DNA from: Halanaerobiales bacterium
GTDB lineage: Bacteria; Bacillota; Halanaerobiia; Halanaerobiales; DTU029
Direction of reading: 5' to 3'
Assembly: GCA_029981855.1 (NCBI GenBank)
Contig: JARRCS010000011.1
Coordinates: 1 to 64,000, forward strand
DNA length: 64,000 bases
The stretch's first letter is position 1; each line of letters begins with the position of its first letter. A program made the position numbers and the translations under genes. The notes under the pieces were generated by a model that ran no database searches, was not told where the DNA came from, and saw only the letters and a program-made list of their open reading frames with translations. Positions 37,665 to 47,559 of this stretch are shown here, piece by piece.

Positions 37665-37698
37665 CACTCTAAACAGCAATTAAATGCCATTTAGAGTG
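37665..37698 (-). other. strong inverted repeat downstream of rpoD
   Basis: CACTCTAAA (37665-37673) and TTTAGAGTG (37690-37698) form a nine-base stem around 16 bases. No T-run follows on the minus strand, so it is either a processing/stability hairpin or a weak terminator. Confidence 0.5.
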
Positions 37699-37751
37699 TT
37701 TAAACCGAATAAGCTCATTAAAAGAGCGAAATACGCCTCATTTCTACCGGC

Positions 37752-38840
37752 CTAATCGAGATAATCCTTTAATTTTTTACTCCTGCTGGGGTGTCTCAAT
37801 TTGCGTAAGGCCTTGGCCTCTATCTGTCTTATTCGCTCCCTGGTAACCCCGAATTCCTTGCCGACTTCCTCTAGAGTTCTGGGACGGCCATCCTCTATTC
37901 CGAATCGTAATTCCAGCACCCTTTTCTCCCTGTCTGTTAAGGTGTGTAGTACATCATCCAATTGTTCCTTCAACAAGATAAAGGAAGCAGCTGAAGCGGG
38001 TGCGGGTGCGTCTTCGTCTTCAATAAAATCACCCAGATGGCTATCTTCTTCTTCCCCAATAGGTGTCTCCAGGGAGACAGGCTCCTGAGCAATCTTCATT
38101 ATCTCCCTGACCTTATCGGCAGACATATCCATCTCCTCACCAATCTCTTCGGGAGTTGGTTCTCTACCCAGCTCCTGTAGAAGCTGTCTGGAAACCCTGA
38201 TCATTTTATTGATTGTTTCAACCATGTGAACCGGTATACGGATAGTCCTTGCCTGATCAGCAATTGACCGGGTGATAGCCTGACGAATCCACCAGGTAGC
38301 ATAGGTGCTGAACTTATATCCTTTAGTATAATCAAATTTTTCCACGGCCTTAATTAACCCCATATTACCTTCCTGAATTAAATCCAGAAATAACATACCC
38401 CTACCAACATACTTTTTCGCTATACTTACTACCAGCCGTAAATTGGCCTCAATTAGTTTTCTCTTGGCCTCTTCATCTCCCTGCTCCATACGTTTTGCCA
38501 GTTCAATCTCTTCTTCAGCCGTTAATAGGGGTACCTTCCCTATTTCTTTGAGATACATCCGTACCGGATCATCTATACCAACCCCGTCCGGGATACTTAT
38601 ATCTAGATTGTTATCATCTTCATTATCTTTATCATTGACTTCTTCATTATTATCTTTTACATCTATATTCATCTCATTAAAGAGGTCATATATCCTTTCA
38701 ATTTCATCGGAACTGAGGTCAATCTCTTCCAGGGCATCCATAATCTCCTCATAGGTTAAACTGCCTTCTTCTTTACCCTTTTCAATTAATTCCTTTACTT
38801 CTTTAAGTTTTGTAGGGTTAATATCCTTTTTTTCAGCCAT
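37752..38840 (-). CDS. rpoD: RNA polymerase primary sigma factor RpoD (SigA)
   Basis: 362 aa, the compact Bacillota SigA size. Region 1.1 is short and acidic (about 1-95). Region 1.2 starts [11 protein letters not shown]. Region 2 holds [37 protein letters not shown], which recognises the -10 box. Region 3 follows, and region 4 has [11 protein letters not shown] and [30 protein letters not shown] for the -35 box. The TTGACA/TATAAT promoters seen throughout the window fit this factor. dnaG lies directly upstream, the classical pair. Confidence 0.98.
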   Translation of the reverse strand: MAEKKDINPTKLKEVKELIEKGKEEGSLTYEEIMDALEEIDLSSDEIERIYDLFNEMNIDVKDNNEEVNDKDNEDDNNLDISIPDGVGIDDPVRMYLKEIGKVPLLTAEEEIELAKRMEQGDEEAKRKLIEANLRLVVSIAKKYVGRGMLFLDLIQEGNMGLIKAVEKFDYTKGYKFSTYATWWIRQAITRSIADQARTIRIPVHMVETINKMIRVSRQLLQELGREPTPEEIGEEMDMSADKVREIMKIAQEPVSLETPIGEEEDSHLGDFIEDEDAPAPASAASFILLKEQLDDVLHTLTDREKRVLELRFGIEDGRPRTLEEVGKEFGVTRERIRQIEAKALRKLRHPSRSKKLKDYLD

Positions 38841-40604
38841 CTAAAATCCCTCCTTTCCCTGGTAATTAGATAATTGCTGAAAATAAATTAATAAGTTATT
38901 TAATTTAGTTAATGATAAACCTTCCTCATCCTGTAGCTCTCTATAAATACCAATCTTATTGCGATAGATCAACTTATCTACCAAAACCCTTAACCTGACA
39001 GGTGATAAAGTTTCACCTTCAGCCACGGTTAAAGCCAGAGCCTTCTTTCTTAAATCATCATCCTCAATCTTATCAATAACCGATTGAATATCCTTGGCGG
39101 AATTATCCAGGATTAACCGGGCAAGTTTCCGGTTTGTAGCGGTAAAAAACTGAGGTAAAATCTGCTCCCTTAATTCTGGATTATCGATACAGTACTTTAA
39201 AATTATCTTCTCTAATCTATTTATATTATTCAGGGAATTTGTCTCATTATCCTTTTTAGTATATCTGTTTTGATAATTTTTATCCTTTTTTTTACTATCT
39301 TTGTCCTTACTAACCCTTGCTACCTCTTCTCTCAATACCTCAAAATTCAACTGGAAACGGTCAGCAATCTCCTGTAAATATACCTCCCGCTCGATTTTAT
39401 CTTCCAGACCGGCTAACAGTTGAACTATCTCCCTGGTCAAATTGACCTTTTCATCAGTCTTGGTCAGGTCCTTACCCTTAATAATTTGTTCAATCTTAAA
39501 ATCAATTAGACTGCAAGCCTCCTCCTGTAATCTGGCAAACTCCTTCTTTCCCTGCTCCCGGATAAAATCATCTGGGTCCGTATTTTCCGGTAAATTTATA
39601 ACCCTGACATTTAAACCGGCCTTCTTTAATATATCCAGCCCCCTCAAGGTTGCATTGGCACCGGCAGCATCTGCATCATAAGCGATAAAGATAGTCTGAG
39701 CGTATCTCTTTAAAAATTTAGCCTGTTCAACAGTCAGGGCTGTTCCTAAAGAGGCTACAGCATTAGTTATTCCTGCTTTATGGGCACTTAATACATCCGT
39801 ATATCCCTCCATCATAATAGCACTATCAGTTTCCCTGATTTTATCCCTCGCCCAGTTAAAGCCATAGAGGTTTTCTCCCTTTTTATAGATCAAGGTATCA
39901 GGTGAATTTAAATATTTGGGAGTATTAGAAACCGTACTATTAATTATTCTACCTCCAAAGGCTAATACCTCCCCGCGAAGATTAAAAATCGGAAAAATAA
40001 TGCGGTCGCGAAATCTATCATAATAACTATTATTGTTATTAGTTAAAACTAAACCTGCTTTCAAAAGTTCTTCCTGCTGATATCCCCTGCCGGTCATAAA
40101 ATTTAATAACGACCGCCAGCCTGGGGGTGCATAACCGAGGTAAAAACTCTCCATATCCTCTCTGGTGAAACCCCTCTTTTTAAGATACTCTACTGCCTTT
40201 GCAGCTATCTCTTTTTCCATTAAGAGGTAGTGATAAAATTTAGCAGCCACTTGATTAATTTCAAATAATCTATCCCTCTCGACCATTATTCGCTTCTCAT
40301 GGGAACTCTGATGAGGAATTTCCAGGCCGACCCTTTTAGCCAGTATTTTTAAAGTCTCCTGAAAGGTAATATGCTCAATCTCCATTAAAAAGTTAAAAAC
40401 ATTTCCTCCCGCCCCACAACCGAAACAGTAATAGAATTGCTTGTCCGGGTTAATGGTAAAAGAAGGGGTCTTCTCCTGATGAAAGGGACAAAGGCCCTTA
40501 TAGTTTTTCCCCGTCTTCTTTAAAGCTACATAATCAGAAACTACGTCAACAATATCAACAGTATCTTTTAGTTTTTCAATAAAATCCTCGGAAACGCCTG
40601 ACAA
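38841..40604 (-). CDS. dnaG: DNA primase
   Basis: 587 aa. The CHC2 zinc finger is CPFHQEKTPSFTINPDKQFYYCFGC (about 40-64; ligands Cys40, His43, Cys61, Cys64). The TOPRIM domain holds MMEGYTDVLSAHKAGITNAVASLGTALT and YDADAAG. The C-terminal helicase-binding domain starts near residue 440. TTG start after GGGTGA. It makes RNA primers with DnaB. Confidence 0.97.
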   Translation of the reverse strand: MSGVSEDFIEKLKDTVDIVDVVSDYVALKKTGKNYKGLCPFHQEKTPSFTINPDKQFYYCFGCGAGGNVFNFLMEIEHITFQETLKILAKRVGLEIPHQSSHEKRIMVERDRLFEINQVAAKFYHYLLMEKEIAAKAVEYLKKRGFTREDMESFYLGYAPPGWRSLLNFMTGRGYQQEELLKAGLVLTNNNNSYYDRFRDRIIFPIFNLRGEVLAFGGRIINSTVSNTPKYLNSPDTLIYKKGENLYGFNWARDKIRETDSAIMMEGYTDVLSAHKAGITNAVASLGTALTVEQAKFLKRYAQTIFIAYDADAAGANATLRGLDILKKAGLNVRVINLPENTDPDDFIREQGKKEFARLQEEACSLIDFKIEQIIKGKDLTKTDEKVNLTREIVQLLAGLEDKIEREVYLQEIADRFQLNFEVLREEVARVSKDKDSKKKDKNYQNRYTKKDNETNSLNNINRLEKIILKYCIDNPELREQILPQFFTATNRKLARLILDNSAKDIQSVIDKIEDDDLRKKALALTVAEGETLSPVRLRVLVDKLIYRNKIGIYRELQDEEGLSLTKLNNLLIYFQQLSNYQGKEGF

Positions 40605-40669
40605 TTTTTTTCACCCTACCTAATGTTTCGTCAAAACTTTTAAAAATCCTCCCTAAATATTTTTCAGAT

Positions 40670-41668
40670 TCAATTTCTTTTATCTATCCAGGGGGCTGGC
40701 ATAAATAACTCCCTCCCCCTGTTAATGGCGTAATGGTCTGACATACCGGCAACATAATCAATAATCATCTGTTCATCTTCTATATTTTCTTCCCTTCTTT
40801 TAAACTCTTCAGGAATCTCATCAATGTGTTCAAGATAATATCTATATAACTCCTTTACCAGTCTCCTGGCCTTATCTTCTTCCGTTTTGGCCTTGGAACC
40901 GATATATACATTGGCAAATAAAAACTCCCTTAGATTTTCGGTCGCCTCCTCTATCTCCGGACTGCGGGAGATTTTTTCCTTCATCCAGCTGGCTTTAATC
41001 ATATCCCTTACCATGGTATCTATCCTTTGAGAATGGGTTCTACCCAGACAGTTAATAGCCTCCTCAGGCAGGTCATCCGGGTTAATAATTCCAGCTCTTA
41101 AAGCATCATCAATATCATGGTTGATATAGGCAATCCGGTCAGCGATCCTGACAATCTGTCCTTCTAAGGTGACCGGTTCGGTCTCCCCTGTATGATTTAA
41201 AATCCCATCCCTGACTTCAAAACTTAAGTTTAGATCCTCAATAAAATCGACCACCCTTAAACTTTGAAGATTATGGGCAAAACCACCTGTTGCTACCTCA
41301 TTTAAGGCCTCCTCCCCGGCATGGCCAAAGGGGGTATGTCCGAGATCATGACCGAGGGCAATTGCCTCGGTAAGGTCTTCATTTAAAGCAAGACTGCGGG
41401 CAATGGTTCTGGCAATCTGGGCTACCTCCAAGGTGTGTGTCAGGCGGGTCCGGTAATGATCACCGGCCGGGGCGATAAAAACCTGGGTTTTATGTTTTAA
41501 CCTGCGAAAGGCCTTGGAGTGAATAATCCTATCACGGTCATGTTGAAAAATAGTTCTGATATCACATTCCTCTTCTTCTCTCTGACGTCCCCGGCTATTC
41601 TTGCTCAAACAGGCATAAGGGGATAAGGTCTCTGCTTCCCTTTTTTCCAGATCAATCCTGCCCAACAT
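40670..41668 (-). CDS. deoxyguanosinetriphosphate triphosphohydrolase-like protein
   Basis: 332 aa. HD-domain motifs are [31 protein letters not shown] (His of the metal site) and [20 protein letters not shown] (about 104-123), with [12 protein letters not shown] downstream. This is the shorter Bacillota Dgt type, placed upstream of dnaG-rpoD as in many genomes. It likely hydrolyses dNTPs to nucleoside and triphosphate, controlling pools. Confidence 0.93.
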   Translation of the reverse strand: MLGRIDLEKREAETLSPYACLSKNSRGRQREEEECDIRTIFQHDRDRIIHSKAFRRLKHKTQVFIAPAGDHYRTRLTHTLEVAQIARTIARSLALNEDLTEAIALGHDLGHTPFGHAGEEALNEVATGGFAHNLQSLRVVDFIEDLNLSFEVRDGILNHTGETEPVTLEGQIVRIADRIAYINHDIDDALRAGIINPDDLPEEAINCLGRTHSQRIDTMVRDMIKASWMKEKISRSPEIEEATENLREFLFANVYIGSKAKTEEDKARRLVKELYRYYLEHIDEIPEEFKRREENIEDEQMIIDYVAGMSDHYAINRGRELFMPAPWIDKRN

Positions 41669-41688
41669 TTTTACGTTACCCCCTCAAT

Positions 41689-41728
41689 ATCGGAAACAAT
41701 TATTTGCAGTTTTCAAAAAGGAAATTCC
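41689..41728 (-). repeat. dispersed intergenic element, right end and flank (copy R6)
   Basis: ATCGGAAACA..TATTTGCAG followed by TTTTCAAAAAGGAAATTC repeats 50608-50646 almost base for base. It lies between dgt and the DUF4342 gene, within the dgt leader. Confidence 0.7.
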
Positions 41729-41772
41729 TATAGTATATTTATCCCTCATGCTAAAAAATCCTTCTTTTTTAT

Positions 41773-41832
41773 AAAAAATTGGCCTTCGGCCATAATATTT
41801 AAAAAACCCCATCCCGGAAACCAGGGATGAGG
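41773..41832 (-). terminator. double terminator after the DUF4342 gene
   Basis: First hairpin: CTCATCCC/GGGATGGGG (about 41807-41832) followed by six T. Second, 10 bases on: GGCC-GAA-GGCC (41781-41791) followed by AATTTTTT. Two in series should stop transcription before dgt. Confidence 0.85.
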
Positions 41833-41839
41833 TCAGGCT

Positions 41840-42238
41840 TTAACTCTCATTATTCTTATCTTTATCCTTCTCAATCTCTAGAGTGTATTCCTTGAACATA
41901 GCCGCCAGACCAGCCAGTAAGGTTATATAGGGAAATAAAACCAGGCTGACAACACCTGCGGTCACCGGTATCTCTACCAGTGTTTTATCTTTACTCTTGA
42001 CAACTATTTTATTTACATTACCCTCTTTAATAATCTCCTTGATTTTATTGATTAATTCCTGCCCCTTTACACTGATAAGATTATCTTTCAGGCTAAAGCC
42101 CTTTTCAGCGGTTTCCTTCTCTAATTTAATCAAGGCCTCGACGACATCACCACCCGTCTCCTTAAGTGCCCGATTCGCCTCTTCATAACTTACACCCAGT
42201 CTTTCCCGTATTAAATCAATTTTTTCTAAATTTTCCAT
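41840..42238 (-). CDS. UBA-like plus DUF4342 membrane protein
   Basis: 132 aa. Residues 1-42 look like a UBA/TS-N helical fold (LIRERLGVSYEEANRALKETGGDVVEALIKLE), related to the N-terminus of EF-Ts. Residues 45-125 form DUF4342: GQELINKIKEIIKEGNVNKIVVKSK, EIPVTAGVVSLVLFPYITLLAGLAA (one hydrophobic segment), and a charged end. The function is unknown. It lies downstream of recO and is closed by a double terminator. Confidence 0.8.
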   Translation of the reverse strand: MENLEKIDLIRERLGVSYEEANRALKETGGDVVEALIKLEKETAEKGFSLKDNLISVKGQELINKIKEIIKEGNVNKIVVKSKDKTLVEIPVTAGVVSLVLFPYITLLAGLAAMFKEYTLEIEKDKDKNNES

Positions 42239-42259
42239 TTTATCACCTCATTTATAAGT

Positions 42260-43024
42260 TTAACCCAAATCCTTAATCATATGCAAGAAATTAAAGGATT
42301 TTAATCTAATATCCAGGTGATAGATGATAAAAGAATCGATTAATTTATCCAGCTCTATTAAAGCCCCTTTAGATATCTTCAGCTTATCAATAGGTTGCAA
42401 ACCGGTATTAAGCAACTTCTTAAAAACCTGGAGTGATTCACCTGATAAAGAAGCTATTCGCTCCTTCTTCCCTGAATAACAGCTAGTACAGGCCAGTCCC
42501 CCCTGCTCGATAGAAAAGTAATTATGCTCTTGTAAGGAGATGGGCTTACTACAGTAAATACACTTTTCGAGCTCGGGTTGAACCCCCAGGATACCCAAAA
42601 TACGAGTTTTAAAGGCCAGATCAACATAATTTATTCTCTCATCCTCAATCCGGAGTAACCGGTAAAAGCTGGTGAGCAATAGGGAAAAGAGATCTTCATT
42701 AGGGTCATTCTCCATACCAACCTTTTCCACCAGCTCAGCCATATATGAGGCATAGGCCATCCTGGTTAAATCTTCCCTCAGGGCAGAAAAAGAATATTTG
42801 TTACGTATATCATTGATCCGGTCAAGGGAACGGCCCCGGTAAATAGTGACATTATTATAGCTAAAGGGAAGAACCAGTCCGGAGATCGGGCTCTTAGTTT
42901 TACGGACCCCTCTGGCTACAGCCCTGACTTTACCCATCTCTTTAGTATAGAAAGTGATTATCTTATCTGCTTCCCCCAGGTCAAACTGTTTTAATACAAT
43001 AGCATCGGTAGTAAAAAGAGACAT
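42260..43024 (-). CDS. recO: DNA repair protein RecO
   Basis: 254 aa from the ATG at 43024; the open frame extends upstream into deoC but that part is noncoding. The N-terminal OB fold starts MSLFTTDAIVLKQFDLGEADKIITFYT; the C-terminal zinc finger uses CIYCSKPI (about 150-157) and CTSC (about 174-177). RecO helps load RecA on SSB-coated DNA. It starts two bases after the deoC stop with GAGGAAG about 15 bases upstream, so coupling is likely. Confidence 0.95.
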   Translation of the reverse strand: MSLFTTDAIVLKQFDLGEADKIITFYTKEMGKVRAVARGVRKTKSPISGLVLPFSYNNVTIYRGRSLDRINDIRNKYSFSALREDLTRMAYASYMAELVEKVGMENDPNEDLFSLLLTSFYRLLRIEDERINYVDLAFKTRILGILGVQPELEKCIYCSKPISLQEHNYFSIEQGGLACTSCYSGKKERIASLSGESLQVFKKLLNTGLQPIDKLKISKGALIELDKLIDSFIIYHLDIRLKSFNFLHMIKDLG

Positions 43025-43025
43025 T

Positions 43026-43727
43026 TTAGTAATTATCTTCTTCCTCAAGCCCTTTCCCAGTGACAATGGCCACACCTGAACTGGTACCGAGCCTGTTGGC
43101 ACCCGCATCAAGCATGGCCAGGGCCTGTTCAAAATTGCGTATTCCCCCAGAGGCTTTAACACCGATCTCTCTGCCTACAGTTTTTCTCATCAGACTAACA
43201 TCTTCAACAGTTGCCCCACCGTCTCCAAAACCTGTTGATGTCTTAACAAAATCTGCTCCGGCTTCTTTGGCAATATTACAAGCCATTTTTATCTCATCAT
43301 TGTCAAGGTAACAGGTCTCAAGAATAACCTTAACAATAATATCTGAAGTTACCCCGGCAGTCTTGGTGGCATCAACTACTGCCTTAATATCCGCCTTAAC
43401 CAGGTCAAAAGCTTTTGATTTAAAAGCCCCGATGTTCATCACCATATCGATCTCCTGAGCACCATTTTTAATGGCATTTCTGGTTTCAAAGGCCTTGGTC
43501 TCGGTAGTATTTGCCCCTAAAGGAAAGCCGATTACTGTTGTTACCTTTACTGATGTATTGGCCAGTAACTTTGCCGCTAAGGGAACAAAGATAGGGTTAA
43601 TACAAACGGAGGCAAACTCATAATCCCTGGCCTCTTCACATAGTTTTTTTATATCTTCAACGGTAGCTGTAGGTTTCAAAATGGTATGATCGATCATCTT
43701 GGCCATATCACGCGGTTTAATTGCCAT
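43026..43727 (-). CDS. deoC: deoxyribose-phosphate aldolase
   Basis: 233 aa. The Schiff-base lysine is in [15 protein letters not shown] (about residue 165), the second lysine in [12 protein letters not shown] (about 194). [17 protein letters not shown] at the start is typical. It splits deoxyribose-5-phosphate to acetaldehyde and glyceraldehyde-3-phosphate in deoxynucleoside salvage. cdd, also in salvage, lies three genes upstream. Confidence 0.97.
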   Translation of the reverse strand: MAIKPRDMAKMIDHTILKPTATVEDIKKLCEEARDYEFASVCINPIFVPLAAKLLANTSVKVTTVIGFPLGANTTETKAFETRNAIKNGAQEIDMVMNIGAFKSKAFDLVKADIKAVVDATKTAGVTSDIIVKVILETCYLDNDEIKMACNIAKEAGADFVKTSTGFGDGGATVEDVSLMRKTVGREIGVKASGGIRNFEQALAMLDAGANRLGTSSGVAIVTGKGLEEEDNY

Positions 43728-43793
43728 AATATTTCACTCCTTAAAAGTTCAATTTACCTTTATATTTCTCCATAATTTATAATTATCCTGCCT

Positions 43794-45122
43794 TTAGATT
43801 AACTTTTCCATTAATAAATTAGCCATGGTAAAATAGATAAATAATCCGGAAATATCGATCAGGGTAGTTATAAAAGGGCCTGCAGCAACGGCAGGATCTG
43901 CCCCCAGAAAATCAATAATAAAGGGAATTGATGTTCCGGCAATTATAGCCGCCAGCAGGGTAATAAACATGGAGACACCAACAACTATTCCCAGGGAGGG
44001 GTTCCCCTGCCAGAAATAAGCCACCACTGAAATAGTGGCACCCAAAATTAGGGCCATGATAATACCAAGCCTGACCTCCTGCCAGAGATGGCGAAAAAAC
44101 CTGGAATGATGCAGATCACCGGTAGCCAGGCCCCTGACAACAACGGTTAGGGACTGGGTTCCAACATTCCCCCCCATATCCATTAAAACCGGAATAAAAA
44201 AAGCCAGGGCGACTATAGTCTGCAGGGACTCCTCAAAACTCTTAATTACCGAGCCGGAAAGAAGGTCGCCAACCAGCAGCAGCAATAACCAGGGAAGCCT
44301 TTTTTTGATCGAAGCCAGTAGTCTCCCAGTATCAATATCAGCTGTGGCAGCCATTTTATAGATATCCTCAGTTGCCTCATCTTCGATAACATCGATAGCA
44401 TCATCAACAGTTATTATACCCATTAACTGATTTTTTTTATTTACCACCGGTACTGCTAAGAGATCATATTTGGCAAAAATATGGGCAACCTCTTCCTGAT
44501 CCAGGTCAATCTCTACCTTAATAACATGCTCTGTCATTAGGTCCTTTAATTGAATATCCGGCTGGGCCGCTAAAAGCTGTCTGACAGAGAGCACCCCGAG
44601 CAGTTCCTTTGTCCTTGAGATAACATAAATATAATAGATCATCTCTGCCTCCGGGCTGATCTTTCTGAGCTTCTCGAGAACCTCGGCTGCTGTAAGGTCA
44701 CTGTAAAAAGCCAGATACTCGGTAGTCATTAAACCGCCGGCACTCTCATCATCATAACCCAGTAGGCGTTGCAGTTCTGATGCCTTTTGATCCCTCATCA
44801 GATTCAGGATATTCTTCACCTTGCCTACCGGCATCGAGCCCAGAAAGTCAACAGCATCATCTGAATACATCTGGCTTAAAATATCCGAAATATCCTGGTC
44901 TGATAAAAGATTAGCTAAATAATGCTGAGTTTCATAATCTAAATGACTGATTATCTCTGCCAGCTGGGGTAATGACAGCTTTTCCCGGAAGAGATATTCC
45001 TGTTCTTCTTCTTCCAACCTCATGATAAAATCGGCAATATCCGCCGGATAGGCCTCTGCTAAAAAATCATCCAGAGTGAGATATTCGTCGGGTAAGAACT
45101 CCTTTAATTTCAACTCCTCCAT
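43794..45122 (-). CDS. mgtE: magnesium transporter MgtE
   Basis: 442 aa from the ATG at 45122, eight bases after GGGAG; ATG 45128 and GTG 45131 are closer alternatives. Domains: N-terminal MgtE_N right-handed helical repeat (about 15-125), tandem CBS pair (about 128-250), plug helix, and five membrane helices (about 275-440) with the conserved PVLMDMGGNVGTQSLTVVVRGLATG pore segment. The stop of era overlaps its start region. No M-box riboswitch is possible because of the tight junction. Confidence 0.95.
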   Translation of the reverse strand: MEELKLKEFLPDEYLTLDDFLAEAYPADIADFIMRLEEEEQEYLFREKLSLPQLAEIISHLDYETQHYLANLLSDQDISDILSQMYSDDAVDFLGSMPVGKVKNILNLMRDQKASELQRLLGYDDESAGGLMTTEYLAFYSDLTAAEVLEKLRKISPEAEMIYYIYVISRTKELLGVLSVRQLLAAQPDIQLKDLMTEHVIKVEIDLDQEEVAHIFAKYDLLAVPVVNKKNQLMGIITVDDAIDVIEDEATEDIYKMAATADIDTGRLLASIKKRLPWLLLLLVGDLLSGSVIKSFEESLQTIVALAFFIPVLMDMGGNVGTQSLTVVVRGLATGDLHHSRFFRHLWQEVRLGIIMALILGATISVVAYFWQGNPSLGIVVGVSMFITLLAAIIAGTSIPFIIDFLGADPAVAAGPFITTLIDISGLFIYFTMANLLMEKLI

Positions 45123-45127
45123 CTTCA

Positions 45128-46012
45128 TCACTCCCTGTAACCCATCCTTCTGATAAATTCTTCCTTTTCTCTCCAGTCTTTCAAGACCTTAACCCAGAGG
45201 TCCAGATAAACATCAGTCTGTAATAACCTCTCGATATCCTCCCGGGCCCTCCGGCCGATCTCTTTTAACATTGAGCCATTCTTACCAATAATAATTCCCT
45301 TATGGGAGTTTTTCTCAACGTAGATATTGGCCCTGATATAAAAGAGACCATTTTCCCTCTCTTTCATCTCTTCAATTAAAACTGCAACCCCGTAGGGAAC
45401 CTCATCCCTCGTCAGGCAAAAGACCTTCTCCCGGATCATCTCTGCTATGATAAACTGTTCTATCTGATCGGTAATCATATCCTCCGGGTAATACTGTGGA
45501 CCCTCTGGTAATCTGGAAAAGATTGCTGTAATTAATTCAGCAAGATTCTTTCCAGTTAAAGCCGATACCGGAATAACCTCTTTGGCCGTTTTTTGCTCGT
45601 ATTCCTTTAACCTCCAGGCGAGTAGTTTATTATCCAGACTATCAATCTTGTTTAAAGCCATAATTACTGGAACCTTTATCCCCTTTAACTGACGCACAAT
45701 AAAATCATCACCTTTACCAAAAGGTGATGTACCATCAAGTAACAGTACAACTACATCTACTCCTTCCAGGCTCTTAAAAGCCTGGTCCAGCATGTATTTA
45801 TCTAATTTATTACGGATCTTATGAATGCCCGGTGTATCAAGAAAGACAATCTGTCCCTCTTCTGCAGTATAGACTGCCTGGATTCTATTTCTAGTAGTTT
45901 GGGGCCTGGGAGAGGTAATGACAATTTTTTCCCCTACCAGTTTATTGATTAAAGTAGATTTACCGACATTCGGTCGACCGATAATGCTTACAAAACCAGA
46001 TTTATAGGCCAT
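45128..46012 (-). CDS. era: GTPase Era
   Basis: 294 aa from the ATG at 46012, which overlaps the cdd stop as TGATG. G1 GRPNVGKST, G2 TRNRIQ, G3 DTPGIH, G4 NKID, and a C-terminal KH domain with KGIIIGKNGSMLKEIGRRAREDIERLL. Era binds the 3' end of 16S rRNA during 30S assembly. It is in its usual place after cdd and before recO, with mgtE and deoC inserted between. Confidence 0.97.
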   Translation of the reverse strand: MAYKSGFVSIIGRPNVGKSTLINKLVGEKIVITSPRPQTTRNRIQAVYTAEEGQIVFLDTPGIHKIRNKLDKYMLDQAFKSLEGVDVVVLLLDGTSPFGKGDDFIVRQLKGIKVPVIMALNKIDSLDNKLLAWRLKEYEQKTAKEVIPVSALTGKNLAELITAIFSRLPEGPQYYPEDMITDQIEQFIIAEMIREKVFCLTRDEVPYGVAVLIEEMKERENGLFYIRANIYVEKNSHKGIIIGKNGSMLKEIGRRAREDIERLLQTDVYLDLWVKVLKDWREKEEFIRRMGYRE

Positions 46013-46413
46013 CAATCCATGTCCTTTCTATTAAAGGCCCCTGGAAGCAGTTCACTACTCTTAAGCTCCAGTACATCCCCCTTAAGATTAGTCATAATAA
46101 CCGGCATATCCTCAGCAAACTCATTAATAACCTGCCTGCAGGCACCGCATGGCGAGATCGGTCTTTCACTATCGGCAACCACAGCCAGTGCCTCAAACTG
46201 CCTGTATCCCTCTGAGACAGCCTTAAAAATGGCCGTTCTTTCGGCACAGTTTGTCAGACTGAAGGAGGCATTCTCTATATTGGCTCCGGTAAAGACCTTG
46301 CCCTCTTTGGTTAACAGGGCGGCACCGACTGGAAAGTGGGAATAGGGGGTGTAAGCCTTCTTCCTTGCTTCCTTAGCCTTTTTAATTAATTCTTCTTTAG
46401 TGGTCTTATTCAC
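46012..46413 (-). CDS. cdd: cytidine deaminase
   Basis: 133 aa, homotetrameric form. Zinc-site motifs are CAERTAIFKAV (about 56-66; Cys and catalytic Glu) and PCGACRQVINEF (about 88-99). YTPYSHFPVGAALL is the substrate strand. GTG start after GGAGTG. It deaminates cytidine/deoxycytidine. Overlaps era by TGATG. Confidence 0.96.
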   Translation of the reverse strand: MNKTTKEELIKKAKEARKKAYTPYSHFPVGAALLTKEGKVFTGANIENASFSLTNCAERTAIFKAVSEGYRQFEALAVVADSERPISPCGACRQVINEFAEDMPVIMTNLKGDVLELKSSELLPGAFNRKDMD

Positions 46414-46418
46414 TTAAA

Positions 46419-47558
46419 TCACTCCTCATAATTTATCCGGGTAGAGCGGGGTACAATCTGGATCCAGGTCTTCCCCGGGTTAAGCTTGATCTCCTTACCC
46501 TCTTCATTAAAGTATTTAGTCCAGTTTTTCCCCTTCTTTTCCCAGTAACCTTTAATGACGATTCCATCTCTAAAGACGAGGGACTCACCCTTACCGGTAA
46601 GCGTCATCTTCAGCCTGCCCACCGAATCAATCACCCCGGTATCAACAAACTGGACAATGATATTCCTGGCAGTTAACTGTTTGCCCTCAGCAGTAAGATG
46701 GGGGTGATTGAAATCCGCTAAATAACGGTAATATAAATTTTTAGTTTCGTCAAATCTGTAACAGACCCTGTAACTTCCCCAGTAATTAAGATAGATTTTA
46801 TTTGCCCTGATATCTTCGGGCTCAATAAAGCTTATCTGTTGAAAGGAAAAACGGGATCCATATTCCTGGCCGGTTAGTTTGCTCAGATAAGACTTGATCT
46901 TAAAACCCCCGGTATAGAGGTTGTGTGGCGCTTCTCGCAAACTGCTCCTCCAGTAATAGCTGCCGTGATAGATCTGGTCTAAATGGCTGATCTTCGTCCT
47001 GGCGAGCATATCAAATCCTGCCGGACTGGCACCGGCGTGTAATAAGAGGGCATCATACTCCAGGGCCGTCTCTATCAAATAGGGTCTGACACTGCGGATA
47101 GGACCGATTTTATCCGGTATCTCCTCCCAGTAAAGAGCCAGAAAACGGGTAATTCCGCCTTCAACCAGAAATTCGTAAACCAGTGAGGCCTCCCCTAAAC
47201 CGGACTGCGGCCTGGCCGGAGGTGAATTTTCAATACTGGCCATCACCGCCTTTACCAAGACTTTCTCCCTTAAGGGTTTGCCGGTGAAGGGTGAGTAATA
47301 AACTGCTTCCCTTTTACTATCTACACCAGCGATATTATTATTAAGTTGACCTTCAAGTTGATCCTCATTTACCTCCTCAAGCTGGTTATCCTTTAATTCA
47401 GCTACAGCCTCCTCAGTTAATTGCTCTCCTCCGGATTCTACCATCTCACTACCAGTACTGGCCGTAGGACTATCAGAAACACTCTCTTTACCGGAACACC
47501 CTGTGAAAATTGCTAAACCCAAGATGAGCAAAAATATTAAGATAAGGCTTTTCCTCAC
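46419..47558 (-). CDS. DUF3048 lipoprotein (YerB-like)
   Basis: 379 aa from the GTG at 47558, preceded by GGGGTG; an upstream in-frame start at 47579 would overlap the previous gene and is less likely. A lipoprotein signal peptide ends at LAIFTGC (Cys about 21). A Ser/Glu-rich linker (about 25-85) leads to DUF3048: SPFTGKPL, KAVMASIENSPPARPQSGLGEASLVYEFLVEGGITRFLALYWEE, then IGPIRSVRPYLIE and the C-terminal strand-rich lobe. B. subtilis YerB is of this family, without a settled function. Confidence 0.88.
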   Translation of the reverse strand: MRKSLILIFLLILGLAIFTGCSGKESVSDSPTASTGSEMVESGGEQLTEEAVAELKDNQLEEVNEDQLEGQLNNNIAGVDSKREAVYYSPFTGKPLREKVLVKAVMASIENSPPARPQSGLGEASLVYEFLVEGGITRFLALYWEEIPDKIGPIRSVRPYLIETALEYDALLLHAGASPAGFDMLARTKISHLDQIYHGSYYWRSSLREAPHNLYTGGFKIKSYLSKLTGQEYGSRFSFQQISFIEPEDIRANKIYLNYWGSYRVCYRFDETKNLYYRYLADFNHPHLTAEGKQLTARNIIVQFVDTGVIDSVGRLKMTLTGKGESLVFRDGIVIKGYWEKKGKNWTKYFNEEGKEIKLNPGKTWIQIVPRSTRINYEE

Positions 47559-47559
47559 A

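Noticed and set aside
43025-43162. 46-residue N-terminal extension of RecO
   Set aside because: It overlaps deoC in another frame; RecO homologs start at MSLFTTDAIVL.
43794-45131. M-box riboswitch for mgtE
   Set aside because: mgtE overlaps the end of era, leaving no leader.
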